Positions 1 to 8,865 of a DNA stretch of 64,000 nucleotides are shown here, piece by piece (the stretch's first letter is position 1; every line of letters begins with the position of its first letter). The stretch spans positions 65,447 through 129,446 of the forward strand of contig JAFLBR010000010.1 of assembly GCA_017303795.1 (NCBI GenBank), given 5' to 3'. The stretch is from Cytophagales bacterium. Lineage in GTDB: Bacteria > Bacteroidota > Bacteroidia > Cytophagales > Cyclobacteriaceae. Below the pieces are notes generated by a model. It did no database searches. It had not been told where the DNA came from and worked only from the letters and a program-made list of their open reading frames with translations. A program made the translations under genes and the position numbers.

Positions 1-81
1 ATTAATTGTATTGTTCACAATACTTTTATTCTGGATGCGGAGCCGGGCAAAGACTGCTCATTAAGATTTGTAATAACGTAA
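1..81 (+). CDS. C-terminal end of an unidentified protein (partial)
   Basis: Reading frame 1 is open from the first base and ends in TAA at 79-81, giving 26 residues that finish CSLRFVIT. The alternating hydrophobic pattern of the last residues would suit a C-terminal beta-strand. A strong hairpin terminator begins five bases after the stop, which is the main reason to think this is a real gene end. The fragment is too short to identify the family. Confidence 0.45.
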   Translation: MNCIVHNTFILDAEPGKDCSLRFVIT

Positions 82-85
82 AAGG

Positions 86-113
86 AAAGGCTGCTTTAAT
101 AAAGGCAGCCTTT
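86..113. terminator. bidirectional hairpin terminator
   Basis: A perfect 9-bp stem (AAAGGCTGC at 86-94 with GCAGCCTTT at 105-113) encloses a 10-base loop. T-rich sequence follows on the plus strand and CCTTTT on the minus strand. It lies between the partial plus-strand gene ending at 81 and the minus-strand VOC gene ending at 115, so it probably serves both. Confidence 0.75.
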
Positions 114-114
114 C

Positions 115-501
115 TTATTTCCGTTCAATCAAATCCCACTGGTTGCCATATAAATCTTCAAACACGGCCACTGTTCCATAGCTTTCGTTAACCGGTTCGC
201 GAACAAACTTTACGTTCTTGCTTACCAGATTCTGATAGTAGCGCCAAAAATCATCGGTGTACATAAAAAGAAACACGCGGCCTCCTGTTTGATTACCTAC
301 AAACTTTTGTTGTTCTTCAGTTGCTGCTTTGGCTAACAACAGGCGACATCCGGCATCGCCAGCAGGCGCAACAACCACCCATCGTTTGGCAGGTGTTAAA
401 ACAGTATCTTCAATCAATACAAAACCAAGTACATCACGATAGAAGGTTAGTGCCTCATCATACTCGCGAACCAATAAACTTATCATGCCTATCTTTTGCA
501 T
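115..501 (-). CDS. VOC (glyoxalase/bleomycin-resistance fold) family protein
   Basis: This 128-residue protein matches the size and pattern of a single vicinal-oxygen-chelate domain. It opens with an IGMISLLVREYDEALTFYRD segment typical of the first beta-alpha-beta module. The end, around VAVFEDLYGNQWDLIE, resembles the last metal-ligand strand, with a glutamate near the C-terminus. Family members include glyoxalases, extradiol dioxygenases and antibiotic-binding proteins, and nothing here fixes the substrate. It is divergent from the methyltransferase at 571 across about 70 bases, which must hold both promoters, and it ends at a shared hairpin terminator. Confident about the fold, not about the function. 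Confidence 0.85.
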   Translation of the reverse strand: MQKIGMISLLVREYDEALTFYRDVLGFVLIEDTVLTPAKRWVVVAPAGDAGCRLLLAKAATEEQQKFVGNQTGGRVFLFMYTDDFWRYYQNLVSKNVKFVREPVNESYGTVAVFEDLYGNQWDLIERK

Positions 502-570
502 CTTGAAATTCTTCAGTCCCGAAAATATAACTGAAAATTAACTTAATTTGTCGCACCCTAAATCTACCGC

Positions 571-1374
571 ATGATTAAGACATTACTCTCGCCATTTAAA
601 AGGTTTGCCTGGTTTAAACGCCTGAATGCAAAAATCACCTACGAGTGGTTGGCGAAACATATTCCAGCCAATGACTGGCACTTTATGAACTATGGCTACT
701 TCCCTACTGCGGACGAGCCAGTACCCGTATTTCAAACTCAACCATTGCAACATTATCCGCTGCAGATGTATCATCATCTGGCAAGCAAAGCAGATTTAGC
801 TAATAAGGTTGTGTTAGAAGTGGGCAGCGGTCGCGGTGGTGGCGCATTGCACCTTGCAGGATATTTCAAGCCCAAGCAATACACCGGTATGGATCTGGCC
901 CAACATGCTGTTGATCTTGCCAACAAACTACACCATCTTCCCAATCTTAAATTTATTCAGGGAAGTGCAGAGAATATTCCATTAGCCGACAACAGTGTAG
1001 ATGTGGTTGTAAATGTGGAGTCATGTCACGCATACGGATCGGTAAAGAAATTTTTGAGTGAAGTGAAACGCGTGCTAAAACCCGGTGGCTACTTTTTAAT
1101 GGTCGATTTCAGGTATGCACAAGATATGCCCGAGCTAAATCAGCTACTGGCTGAAAGTGGATTAACTATGAAGTTGGAAGAGAACATTACCAGCCGTGTG
1201 GTAATGGCTATTGAAGCCGAAGATGAAGCCAAACAAAAAAGCATCCGTGATCTGGTTCCGCCAAAGTGGCAAAAACTATTTGCTGAATTTGCCGGTGTTG
1301 TAGGTTCAAAGTTTTATCGCAACCTGCAAGACGGTACGCGCTTTTATTATCGGTATGTAATGACGAAAAATTAG
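571..1374 (+). CDS. class I SAM-dependent methyltransferase
   Basis: The 267-residue protein carries a Rossmann-type methyltransferase core. Motif I reads VLEVGSGRGGG at about residues 86-96, followed by an acidic residue after the second strand (TGMDLA), then GSAENIPLADNSVDVV and the post-motif VLKPGGYFLMVDF. This order is typical of the Methyltransf_11 group, including enzymes acting on quinones, sterols and phthiotriol-like lipids. The N-terminal 80 residues lack a signal peptide, so it is probably cytoplasmic. Its stop overlaps the stop of the convergent membrane protein gene by four bases. The substrate cannot be deduced. An upstream TTAATTTG at 543-550 resembles a Bacteroidota -7 box. 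Confidence 0.85.
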   Translation: MIKTLLSPFKRFAWFKRLNAKITYEWLAKHIPANDWHFMNYGYFPTADEPVPVFQTQPLQHYPLQMYHHLASKADLANKVVLEVGSGRGGGALHLAGYFKPKQYTGMDLAQHAVDLANKLHHLPNLKFIQGSAENIPLADNSVDVVVNVESCHAYGSVKKFLSEVKRVLKPGGYFLMVDFRYAQDMPELNQLLAESGLTMKLEENITSRVVMAIEAEDEAKQKSIRDLVPPKWQKLFAEFAGVVGSKFYRNLQDGTRFYYRYVMTKN

Positions 1375-1736
1375 CGTTTCCGCAGAATCAAAATACAAAG
1401 TATAGCTAAGATTGCTGTGAGCGGTGTAAAAATCCATCGCTCCAGCGGATCGACTGCCACAATGTTACCGATGGTGTTGAGTGCAAATAAAGCCGCCATT
1501 AGTACCAGTAACCACTTTACTACTTTGGCTTTGAGAATATGGATAAACCCTGCCGCATGACACGCTACAAAAATCATAAATAGGTTAAGCGTTATTGAAA
1601 CAATTTCGAAGCGGATCATTTCTGCCTGCGATTTCAACCGACCGCCCCAGACAATTTCGAACGGCACCACTCCTATCAAAACCAAAATATGAAAAAGTAC
1701 TACTGCTGTAAGTAACAGTACGAGCAAGCGAGCCAT
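1371..1736 (-). CDS. four-helix hypothetical membrane protein
   Basis: The 121-residue protein consists almost entirely of four hydrophobic segments, at about residues 3-25, 42-64, 70-90 and 98-118, with a short basic tail (LRKR). No catalytic or binding motif is visible and I do not recognise a family. It begins six bases after the stop of the zinc-ribbon membrane protein gene (1743-2495) on the same strand, so the two are probably co-transcribed. Small integral membrane proteins of this type are common and unassigned in Bacteroidota. Confidence 0.7.
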   Translation of the reverse strand: MARLLVLLLTAVVLFHILVLIGVVPFEIVWGGRLKSQAEMIRFEIVSITLNLFMIFVACHAAGFIHILKAKVVKWLLVLMAALFALNTIGNIVAVDPLERWIFTPLTAILAILCILILRKR

Positions 1737-1742
1737 TCTCTG

Positions 1743-2495
1743 CTATAAATTTTTTACATTCGATGCGAGTGCCGCAATTACCACCTCTTTTGCTTCGCGA
1801 TGTTTGCAATAACTACACCGGTAATGCTCCAGCAACAAACCGTCTTCCGTTTGTGTAGGTTGTTTTTCAATCTCTTCGGAAGCAATCTTCATGGTATAGT
1901 AGCCACACTCACCACATTTTTCAGCATGTTGATAGGGCATATACTTCTCTATTTTCTTCTCGCCTGTCTTCTCATCAACCCATACATCGTACTCAACAGA
2001 ATGTATTTCACTTTGATGTTGTTGCAGTTCATTCGTTTCCAAATGCACAGAACCCTCTTCATTCGAAAGTTTACGCATGGTATTTCCTGCCGATGATTTG
2101 CGCGGCTTGTTCCGAATGCTTCTGAGCCGGCTCTCTAACATGCGTGGATACAGGATGCGTATTAAACTCGATAACAACGTGTACACAATTACAAACGAAC
2201 ATGCCAACAGAAAAATACTGATGTATAATTTCACGGTATCGTCAACCGGTAATAACGGGGTTAATTCTGCGGTTGCGAATAAAGCTACACCAATCATGCC
2301 GCTCAAAATGGCATACCAGAAAAATTTTACCTCGTGCAGGTTTACGTAATCGTATCGTTCTTTATTATCAGAAATAGTTAACAGTTTTATTTCGTGATAA
2401 AGGAAAATTAAAACGGCTATGCCAAAGAAAACATAAGAGCCCAGAATCAGGTAGTGGTCCCAGGTTTCGATAAAATCATGTGCTGAAGTTTCCAT
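1743..2495 (-). CDS. membrane protein with C-terminal zinc ribbon
   Basis: This 250-residue protein has three predicted transmembrane segments, at about 18-38, 57-76 and 88-113. A polar basic linker with an acidic patch follows, and then a zinc-ribbon-like module. That module is formed by C194-x2-C197 (EKCGECGYY) and C227-x2-C230 (YRCSYCKHRE), about 30 residues apart, as expected for a structural zinc site. The topology would place the ribbon on one face of the membrane, probably cytoplasmic, for protein or nucleic-acid contact. I know no named family with exactly this layout. It is followed closely by the four-helix protein at 1371-1736. Confidence 0.75.
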   Translation of the reverse strand: METSAHDFIETWDHYLILGSYVFFGIAVLIFLYHEIKLLTISDNKERYDYVNLHEVKFFWYAILSGMIGVALFATAELTPLLPVDDTVKLYISIFLLACSFVIVYTLLSSLIRILYPRMLESRLRSIRNKPRKSSAGNTMRKLSNEEGSVHLETNELQQHQSEIHSVEYDVWVDEKTGEKKIEKYMPYQHAEKCGECGYYTMKIASEEIEKQPTQTEDGLLLEHYRCSYCKHREAKEVVIAALASNVKNL

Positions 2496-2620
2496 AACAG
2501 GTGGGTTTAGGTGCGAAAGGCATGAGAAATTTCCGAATATTCCGGCCCAGTTTCAATGGAAACCTTTATAATTTTAGACCGGCATTGAAATTAATAGCCC
2601 AAAACTGACGTTTATCAGAA

Positions 2621-3019
2621 ATGCAAAACAGCTTCTTTAATATGGCTTTGAAGCAAGCCGCCCGACTTATGGGAAAACCGGGGCGTGTGGCGCGAATTCT
2701 TGCTGAATTAGTGGTTAAAATCAGTCGCGTGGATTGGTCAACAGAAGGCCGCCCGAATCTGAAAGCCCAGATTTCGCTTATTGGCCGTCTTATTAAAGCA
2801 AATTTAACCGGGACTTATAAGCTGAAATCAACCCGTGTGTTGGTTGGGTTATTGGCTGCTTGCATCTATTTCATTAACCCATTCGACCTGGTGCCCGACC
2901 TGTTGGTGGGCATTGGACTTGTGGATGACATGGCCATAATTGCCTGGGTATTCAGCTCGGCTGCTACCGAACTAAAGGCTTTTGAAGAATGGGAGAAAGT
3001 TACTTCCGCTTCGCTTTAA
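2621..3019 (+). CDS. YkvA-like DUF1232 protein
   Basis: The 132-residue protein contains the DUF1232/YkvA signature in its second half: a hydrophobic stretch (GLLAACIYFINP) followed by FDLVPDLLVGIGLVDD. This matches the family pattern of proline-aspartate turns between two short helices. The family is widespread, membrane-associated and functionally unassigned. The N-terminal half is basic and probably helical. Its 3' end overlaps the convergent serine hydrolase gene by 20 bases (3000-3019), so the two genes have no terminator between them. Confidence 0.8.
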   Translation: MQNSFFNMALKQAARLMGKPGRVARILAELVVKISRVDWSTEGRPNLKAQISLIGRLIKANLTGTYKLKSTRVLVGLLAACIYFINPFDLVPDLLVGIGLVDDMAIIAWVFSSAATELKAFEEWEKVTSASL

Positions 3020-4823
3020 ACACACCATTAGGTTGATTGAACACTGCTTCGGATAACGTGCCGTTAGTTTCTACAAATTCAATCTTAAATCCTTCAAGCC
3101 CCTTAAGCATGAATTTATGTTTTCCTGTTGGAACCAATTCATACTCCGGTTGGCCGGGAACAAAAAGTCGTAGAGCATCTGCTTTCGTAAAGAAGCGAAC
3201 GGTCATTCCGCCCAATTCAAACTCACCTTCATAACGTTTAAGATCGGCCGTACTTACATCCACTTTAATTGGTGTGCGTTTAAATTCAAGCGCTGCTAAG
3301 GTCGGCTCAAGCTTTAGCGCGACTTTACTAATCTCCCCCACTTCGTTTCCAGAAAACAGAAACTGAGTTGAGTTCTCGCTTGTTGTGGTATCGGGTTTTC
3401 CGTTTTCAATTGCATACGAATTAAACACATCGTAATGATGATGCGCCAACCACAACTTCATACGCTTAAAGTTGGCGAACAGCGAATCGCGATCGTACGT
3501 AATGGTAAAATCGCCATAAGCAGGATGCGAATATTTGCCCGTGAACTCCGCCAGGATGTGAGAAGGTTTTGTGCCTTTCACCTTATTGGAAGAACGAGTA
3601 GCCGCTGCTTTCTTCTGCTCTGCCAAAGCTTTATCGCGTCTTTCTTTCAATTCCTTATTCCAATCGGTTGCTTTTACTTTCAGCATCCTGTCGGAAATAA
3701 TGTTGCGTACAACGGATGGCACCGAAGAACCATTCTGATTTACCAATACCACAATACCTACACTATCGCTTGGGAAGAAAGAAGTGTTGGCTGAAAATCC
3801 ATCTATGTTTCCGCCATGCTCTACGCGATAGTGACCTTTGTAAGAAGAAAGAAACCAACCATAACCATAATTGGATAAGTGTAAATCAGGATTCGATTTA
3901 TCGGGTAACGAAGCACCAATAACCATTTGCGAACTCATCGCTTCCGAAACATAACTGGCCGGAATAATTTCTTTGCCATTAAACTTACCACCATTAATCC
4001 AGGTAATTACCCAGTTAGCCATTTCGTTTACACTACTGTTGATACTACCTGCGGGCGACATACCGGCAATGTGATAATAATCCATTTTCTTTATCGTAGT
4101 TTCTTTTTCGAGTCCATACCCTATCGCTATGTCAGTTGCTTTTTGCATTTCAGGAATAGAGAGGTTGCTGCGTACCATATTCAAGGGTTTGAATATTCGC
4201 TCATGCACATTCTCTTCCCACGTTTTACCTGTAAGTTTTTCGGCAACCACACCTTGCGCCAGAAACATAAAGTTATTGTAATACCATCGCTCGCGCACCC
4301 CGGCAAAAGGTTCCTGATGCGCAATACGTTGTATCAAACTATCTTTAGAATCAGACGGAAACAAATACCACGAAAAATCATGGCGTGGCAAACCAGTACG
4401 GTGACTCATCAGATCACGAATTTTTATGGAGTTATTCATTTCATCGTTAAAGAACTTCAACTCCGGAATGTATTTGGAAGGCTTGTCTTCAAACGCAAGT
4501 TTATTCTCGTTACGCAATTGACCCAACACAGCCGATGTAAATGCTTTACTGCAACTTCCTATGGCAAACAAAGTATTGGCTGTTGCCGGAGTTTTCTTTT
4601 CGTAATCGCTGTAACCAAACCCTTTTGCATAAACAACTTTGTTTTTCTCTACAATAGCCACGGCAAAACCAGCCGCTTTCCAGGTATCTAAAACTTTCTG
4701 AAGCTCGGCATCAAGCCCTGCCAAACGAGTATCGGCAGCAGGTTTCTTTTGCGCGAAAGAAACAATTGACACCAATGTTAGAATCACCATGAAGAAACCT
4801 GCTTTGGCTTGTGGGCATTTCAT
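3000..4823 (-). CDS. secreted serine hydrolase (class C beta-lactamase fold) with DUF3471-like tail
   Basis: This 607-residue protein starts with a Sec signal peptide ending at about SFAQ (residue 25). The beta-lactamase/DD-peptidase fold follows, with the nucleophile motif S90-C-S-K93, a YNN motif at about 182-184 and a late HGG motif in EHGGNIDG. The last ~170 residues contain a DUF3471-like beta-rich domain (EFTGKYSHPAYGDFTITY). Relatives include esterases, D-aminopeptidases and penicillin-binding-like enzymes, so the substrate is open. It starts four bases after the stop of the GH65 gene and is probably the last gene of the alpha-glucoside operon. That could hint at de-esterification of a glycan, but this is inference only. 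Confidence 0.85.
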   Translation of the reverse strand: MKCPQAKAGFFMVILTLVSIVSFAQKKPAADTRLAGLDAELQKVLDTWKAAGFAVAIVEKNKVVYAKGFGYSDYEKKTPATANTLFAIGSCSKAFTSAVLGQLRNENKLAFEDKPSKYIPELKFFNDEMNNSIKIRDLMSHRTGLPRHDFSWYLFPSDSKDSLIQRIAHQEPFAGVRERWYYNNFMFLAQGVVAEKLTGKTWEENVHERIFKPLNMVRSNLSIPEMQKATDIAIGYGLEKETTIKKMDYYHIAGMSPAGSINSSVNEMANWVITWINGGKFNGKEIIPASYVSEAMSSQMVIGASLPDKSNPDLHLSNYGYGWFLSSYKGHYRVEHGGNIDGFSANTSFFPSDSVGIVVLVNQNGSSVPSVVRNIISDRMLKVKATDWNKELKERRDKALAEQKKAAATRSSNKVKGTKPSHILAEFTGKYSHPAYGDFTITYDRDSLFANFKRMKLWLAHHHYDVFNSYAIENGKPDTTTSENSTQFLFSGNEVGEISKVALKLEPTLAALEFKRTPIKVDVSTADLKRYEGEFELGGMTVRFFTKADALRLFVPGQPEYELVPTGKHKFMLKGLEGFKIEFVETNGTLSEAVFNQPNGVFKAKRK

Positions 4824-4827
4824 AATC

Positions 4828-7116
4828 TTACTTGTTTAGTGTTACCGATTTTCCATTCATTACTATTTCCAAAGGCTCACCGTGCTCCAGCACGGTATCT
4901 ACTTTTCCGCCTGCGCCAACTTTTACTTTAATTACGCGATCGCGGAATTCAAGCCGAAACGAATATGACTTCCATTGATCGGGAATAAACGGAGTGAAAT
5001 GTAGTTTACCATCGCGCACACGCATACCACCAAAACCTTTTACCAAACTCATCCAGGTACCAGCCATCGAAGTAATATGACAACCTTCTTCGGTGTCGTT
5101 GTTATAATCATCCAGATCGAGACGCGCAGTACGTAAATAAAATTCGTAAGCTTGTTCTTTGTAACCAATCTTGCTGGCTAGAATAACATGCACACAAGGC
5201 GAAAGCGATGATTCATGCACGGTCATGGGTTCATAGAAATCGAAATTCTTTTTGATGGTATCCATATCAAAATCATCCTCAAAAAGAAAGATACCTTGCA
5301 ATACATCGGCTTGTTTAATAAAGCATGAGCGCAAGATCCGATCCCACGACCATTTTTGATTTAATGGTCTTTCGCTTGGTGGCAGATCTTTTACATGAAT
5401 GAGTTCCTTATCTAGAAAGCCATCCTGTTGAAGAATAACACCACGTTTTTCATCTTTCGGGTAATACATCTTTTCGGTGATGTCTTTCCACTTCGCAGTT
5501 TCTTCAGCTTCTTTCAAAGATGTCTTGGAAACAATTTCTGCGTATCGTGCGGCATGATTCTTTTTTACAAAATCAATTACCCGTTGTGTAAACCGGAGTG
5601 TCCATGCGCCCAGATAATTCGTGTACCAGTTGTTGTTTACGTTGTTCTCGTATTCGTTGGGGCCGGTTACACCCAGTACCACATACTTACCTTTTTCGCC
5701 TGACCAGTTAACACGTTGCGCCCAGAAGCGAGCAATACCGATCAGTACTTCAAGGCCGTATTCAGCCAGATAATTTTTATCACCTGTATAGTCGATGTAA
5801 TCGCGCATCGCGTAAGCCATAGCGCTTGTGCGATGGATTTCTTCAAACGTAATTTCCCATTCGTTGTGGCACTCTTCACCATTCATGGTTACAAATGGAT
5901 AGAATGCAGCCCCATCCTTAAAGCCAAGCTTCTTTGCATTCTCAATAGCTTTACCCAAATGTTTATAACGATAGACTAAAAGATTGCGCGCCACCTTTGG
6001 TTCGGCTGTACTTAAAAAGAATGGTAAGCAATATGCTTCTGTATCCCAATAGGTACTTCCGCCATATTTTTCGCCAGTAAATCCTTTCGGGCCAATGTTC
6101 AATCGTTCATCTTCACCAGTATAGGTTTGTGTGAGTTGAAATATGTTGAAGCGAATACCCTGTTGTGCGGCCACATCGCCATCAATTGTAATGTCACATT
6201 CCTCCCACTTATGGGCCCATACTTTTGCATGCTCGGCAAATAATTTATCGAAGCCCGCAGCAACGGCTGATTTTAATTTAGCTTTTGCATTGGCAGTAAG
6301 CTTGTCTTTTGAATGATTTTCGGATGACAAGACAACTCCATACTTATAAATTACAAACGTGCTCCCTTCTTTCAGTTCGGTGGAGATTTCATTATCGGCA
6401 TACTTTTCTTTCAGATTTGCAGAAACTTTGCCGGCCACGTCTTTACCATCCAATTGCAATTTGTATTGCATGGCCGTACATACATGGAACTGTGTCTTTT
6501 TAGTTTGTGCCGTTACCAGCGCCAATCCGGGTTCGGCTTCTTTATAAACTTCTTCCCAAAACTTTTCATCGTAGTTGGAATCTTTGTTCACCACATCGGC
6601 ATCTACCGGCAAGGTAAGTGTAATGGGTGCTGAAAAATTTAAGGCTTTGATTTCATAGCGAATTGCTCCCACTTCTCCATCGGCCATCGAACAAAAACGT
6701 TTGGAATCCACTGCTACTTTTTTACCATCGGCTAGCGTGGCGGTAAAGCTGCGATGCAATAATCCTTGCTTCATATCCAACACGCGCGTAAAGGATTCTA
6801 CTTTGCATTTAGCCAAATCAAAAATTACAGCCCCGATTTTAATTTTGATTTCGATCCAGCTTGGCGCGTTCAATACTTTTGCAAAGTATTCCGGGTAGCC
6901 GTTCTTCCACCAACCCACACGCGTTTTATCGGGATAATAAACCCCAGCCACATAACTTCCTTGATGCGTTTCGCCTGAGTAATCTTCTTCGAAGGTGGCG
7001 CGTTGCCCCATGCGGCCATTGCCGAGACTAAAAACACTTTCGGAGATTTTATTGTAATGCGGATTTAATCCTTCTTCAATAATGTGCCATTCATGGTGCT
7101 TGAGATATTGCTTCAT
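4828..7116 (-). CDS. malP: maltose phosphorylase, glycoside hydrolase family 65
   Basis: A 762-residue GH65 enzyme of full length. It carries the N-terminal beta-sandwich (1-~290), the (alpha/alpha)6 barrel and the C-terminal beta domain. The general acid is E488 in GVTGPNEYENN, matching the position of E487 reported for the Lactobacillus brevis enzyme. The loop HNEWEITFEE at about 417-426 is the sequence linked to maltose specificity in characterised maltose phosphorylases. The reaction converts maltose plus phosphate to beta-glucose 1-phosphate and glucose. The neighbours use both products: beta-phosphoglucomutase 91 bases upstream and a ROK glucokinase further up the operon. No signal peptide is present, so it is cytoplasmic. 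Trehalose or kojibiose phosphorylase activity is less likely because of the loop. Confidence 0.93.
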   Translation of the reverse strand: MKQYLKHHEWHIIEEGLNPHYNKISESVFSLGNGRMGQRATFEEDYSGETHQGSYVAGVYYPDKTRVGWWKNGYPEYFAKVLNAPSWIEIKIKIGAVIFDLAKCKVESFTRVLDMKQGLLHRSFTATLADGKKVAVDSKRFCSMADGEVGAIRYEIKALNFSAPITLTLPVDADVVNKDSNYDEKFWEEVYKEAEPGLALVTAQTKKTQFHVCTAMQYKLQLDGKDVAGKVSANLKEKYADNEISTELKEGSTFVIYKYGVVLSSENHSKDKLTANAKAKLKSAVAAGFDKLFAEHAKVWAHKWEECDITIDGDVAAQQGIRFNIFQLTQTYTGEDERLNIGPKGFTGEKYGGSTYWDTEAYCLPFFLSTAEPKVARNLLVYRYKHLGKAIENAKKLGFKDGAAFYPFVTMNGEECHNEWEITFEEIHRTSAMAYAMRDYIDYTGDKNYLAEYGLEVLIGIARFWAQRVNWSGEKGKYVVLGVTGPNEYENNVNNNWYTNYLGAWTLRFTQRVIDFVKKNHAARYAEIVSKTSLKEAEETAKWKDITEKMYYPKDEKRGVILQQDGFLDKELIHVKDLPPSERPLNQKWSWDRILRSCFIKQADVLQGIFLFEDDFDMDTIKKNFDFYEPMTVHESSLSPCVHVILASKIGYKEQAYEFYLRTARLDLDDYNNDTEEGCHITSMAGTWMSLVKGFGGMRVRDGKLHFTPFIPDQWKSYSFRLEFRDRVIKVKVGAGGKVDTVLEHGEPLEIVMNGKSVTLNK

Positions 7117-7149
7117 AGCGGAGGAGTTTTTTTGTAATAGGTGTTCGGT

Positions 7150-7211
7150 AGTCAGTATTCAGTAAATGGTAATCAGTATTCGGTGATCAGTGATCGGTAT
7201 TCATTATTCAA
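7150..7211. repeat. degenerate 21-bp tandem repeat between pgmB and malP
   Basis: The sequence TCAGTATTC occurs at 7152-7160 and 7173-7181, and TCGGTATTC at 7194-7202, an exact 21-base spacing. The units are otherwise degenerate, with GGTAATCAG- and GGTGATCAG-like filler. It fills most of the 91-base gap inside the operon, upstream of the GH65 start. Similar degenerate oligomers fill two other gaps of this window (17.1 and 46.2 kb). Confidence 0.7.
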
Positions 7212-7852
7212 ATTTTGTCAAGGCTGTTTAAATCAAAATCGGCAGTTTGCTTTACGATAATGTTTGCTTTACCCAACTGTTCGGGTGAGCCTACGCCTAC
7301 ACACTTCATGCCCGCGGCCAGTGCAGCTTCTACTCCTGCCTCGGCATCTTCAAACACCAAACATTTAGCAGGAGTTACGTTGAGTTTTTTCGCAGCCAAT
7401 AAAAATATCTCGGGGTCAGGCTTTGAATGCGTAATCATAGTACCATCTACCATTGTATCAAACAAATTTGCCACACCCAGCAACTCAATTACCCGTGGCG
7501 CATTTTTACTGCTGGATGCTAACGCTACTTTAAGCTGTTGCTTTCTACAATTGGCTAGCATAGCTGGCACACCTGCAAAAATTTCTTCCGGACGAATGGA
7601 TTCGATGTATTCGATAAACCATTTATTCTTTTTATCGGCCAGCGCTTCTTTCTCTGCTTCCGGAAGTTGAATGTTACCCAGTTCAAGAACGATTTCCAAC
7701 GAACGCATTCGACTTACACCTTTCAGCAATTCGTTATGTTGCAGCGTAAGCGTAATACCAAATTCACTTGCCAATCGCTTCCAGGCAATGTAGTGGTAAT
7801 GTGCCGTGTCGACAATAACACCATCCAGATCAAAAATTACAGCTTCAATCAT
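7208..7852 (-). CDS. pgmB: beta-phosphoglucomutase
   Basis: This 214-residue HAD-superfamily enzyme has the beta-PGM hallmarks. Motif I is FDLDGVIVDTA with D8 as nucleophile and D10 as acid/base, followed by the cap-domain HYHYIAWKRLASEFG segment. Motif II is ALASSSKNAP, and motifs III and IV are SKPDPEIF and VFEDAEAGVEAA. It converts beta-glucose 1-phosphate to glucose 6-phosphate, linking the GH65 phosphorylase encoded next in the operon to glycolysis. This gene pairing is classic for maltose or trehalose phosphorolysis. It ends 91 bases before malP and starts 15 bases after the PfkB gene. Confidence 0.93.
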   Translation of the reverse strand: MIEAVIFDLDGVIVDTAHYHYIAWKRLASEFGITLTLQHNELLKGVSRMRSLEIVLELGNIQLPEAEKEALADKKNKWFIEYIESIRPEEIFAGVPAMLANCRKQQLKVALASSSKNAPRVIELLGVANLFDTMVDGTMITHSKPDPEIFLLAAKKLNVTPAKCLVFEDAEAGVEAALAAGMKCVGVGSPEQLGKANIIVKQTADFDLNSLDKI

Positions 7853-7867
7853 TTATGCGTAGTAAAA

Positions 7868-8836
7868 CTAAACATGCCCGCGGGCAATAATAGCATTGGT
7901 TTCTTCTAATGACTTAAATACTTCGAAAGTTTTGCCTTGTGTGCGCAAAGCACCAAATGCATTGGCATACTGCGCGGCCCCAATATAATCGCCTGGATTT
8001 TGTACCAATCCATAAACAAGTCCGCCAGCAAATGAATCGCCACAGCCGGTAGTGTCTATTACTTTTTCAACTTTAATAGAAGGTACCAGTTCTTCAACCA
8101 CTTTACCGCGCTTCTTAAAATAAGTAAGACATCCGCGCGAGTCAAGGGTTACATATACACACTTAACGCCCAATGCCAGACAATGCTCTGCAAATGCTCG
8201 TATTTCTTTACGATCTAATTCGCTTGCATTAAAATCTTCACTCTCATATTCTTTTTTAAACCAGGAGGCATGAGCTTCTTCGAGGTTCATTTTCAATACA
8301 TCAATAAACGGAAGCCATTGATCGCGATCGATCCAGAATTTGCGCTGGCGCTCGCCATTTACAAGACAAGCGGTTGTTGGTCCGTGTGCATCAAAAATTA
8401 TCTTGCCTTTACTCTTTTTCTTCAAATACTTTAAGGTATCTAAAGAAATCTCGTAATCACTAATGGGAATGAATACGAAGGCATCGCAATCCAGCAGGTT
8501 AGTCATGTCGGCTGGCACAATCGGATCCATAAAACCTGTTTGGCGTTCTAACCGATTATTCTGATCCACAAATCGCAAACTGATAATATCGCCTTGGTCG
8601 TTGGCTGTGGTCAGGTGTTTGAGGTTAATACCTTTGTATCCTTTAAAAACTTCTTCCACATTGTCATGATCAACAGATCTTAAATGACAAACCGGTATGA
8701 TTTCGAGATCATCGCCAGCCAGAACAGATAATGCAATTACCGGGTGCGTAACACAACCCCACTTTTGGATCAGATCGCCTGTGTGTGTAACGATGTGATC
8801 GCGTGGAATGGGTCCAACTACTGCGATTCGCTTCAT
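7868..8836 (-). CDS. PfkB-family carbohydrate kinase
   Basis: The 322-residue protein belongs to the ribokinase/PfkB superfamily. The second PfkB signature, DTTGCGDSFAGGLVYGL, lies near residue 262 and contains the catalytic aspartate and the anion hole. The N-terminal substrate-side motif is less canonical: there is no GGN or GG-A-N motif, only VVGPIPRDHIVTHTG. This suggests a substrate other than ribose or fructose. It sits between the ROK kinase and beta-phosphoglucomutase genes with short gaps (29 and 15 bases), so it clearly belongs to the alpha-glucoside operon. Its substrate is unknown; a sugar or nucleoside-like acceptor is possible. Confidence 0.85.
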   Translation of the reverse strand: MKRIAVVGPIPRDHIVTHTGDLIQKWGCVTHPVIALSVLAGDDLEIIPVCHLRSVDHDNVEEVFKGYKGINLKHLTTANDQGDIISLRFVDQNNRLERQTGFMDPIVPADMTNLLDCDAFVFIPISDYEISLDTLKYLKKKSKGKIIFDAHGPTTACLVNGERQRKFWIDRDQWLPFIDVLKMNLEEAHASWFKKEYESEDFNASELDRKEIRAFAEHCLALGVKCVYVTLDSRGCLTYFKKRGKVVEELVPSIKVEKVIDTTGCGDSFAGGLVYGLVQNPGDYIGAAQYANAFGALRTQGKTFEVFKSLEETNAIIARGHV

Positions 8837-8865
8837 ACTATGGTAGAGTTTATTTCTTCATCAAG

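Noticed and set aside
543-550. A confident promoter call for the methyltransferase gene (TTAATTTG).
   Set aside because: It differs from TAnnTTTG at a key position and no -33 element is placed properly; mentioned only in the gene entry.
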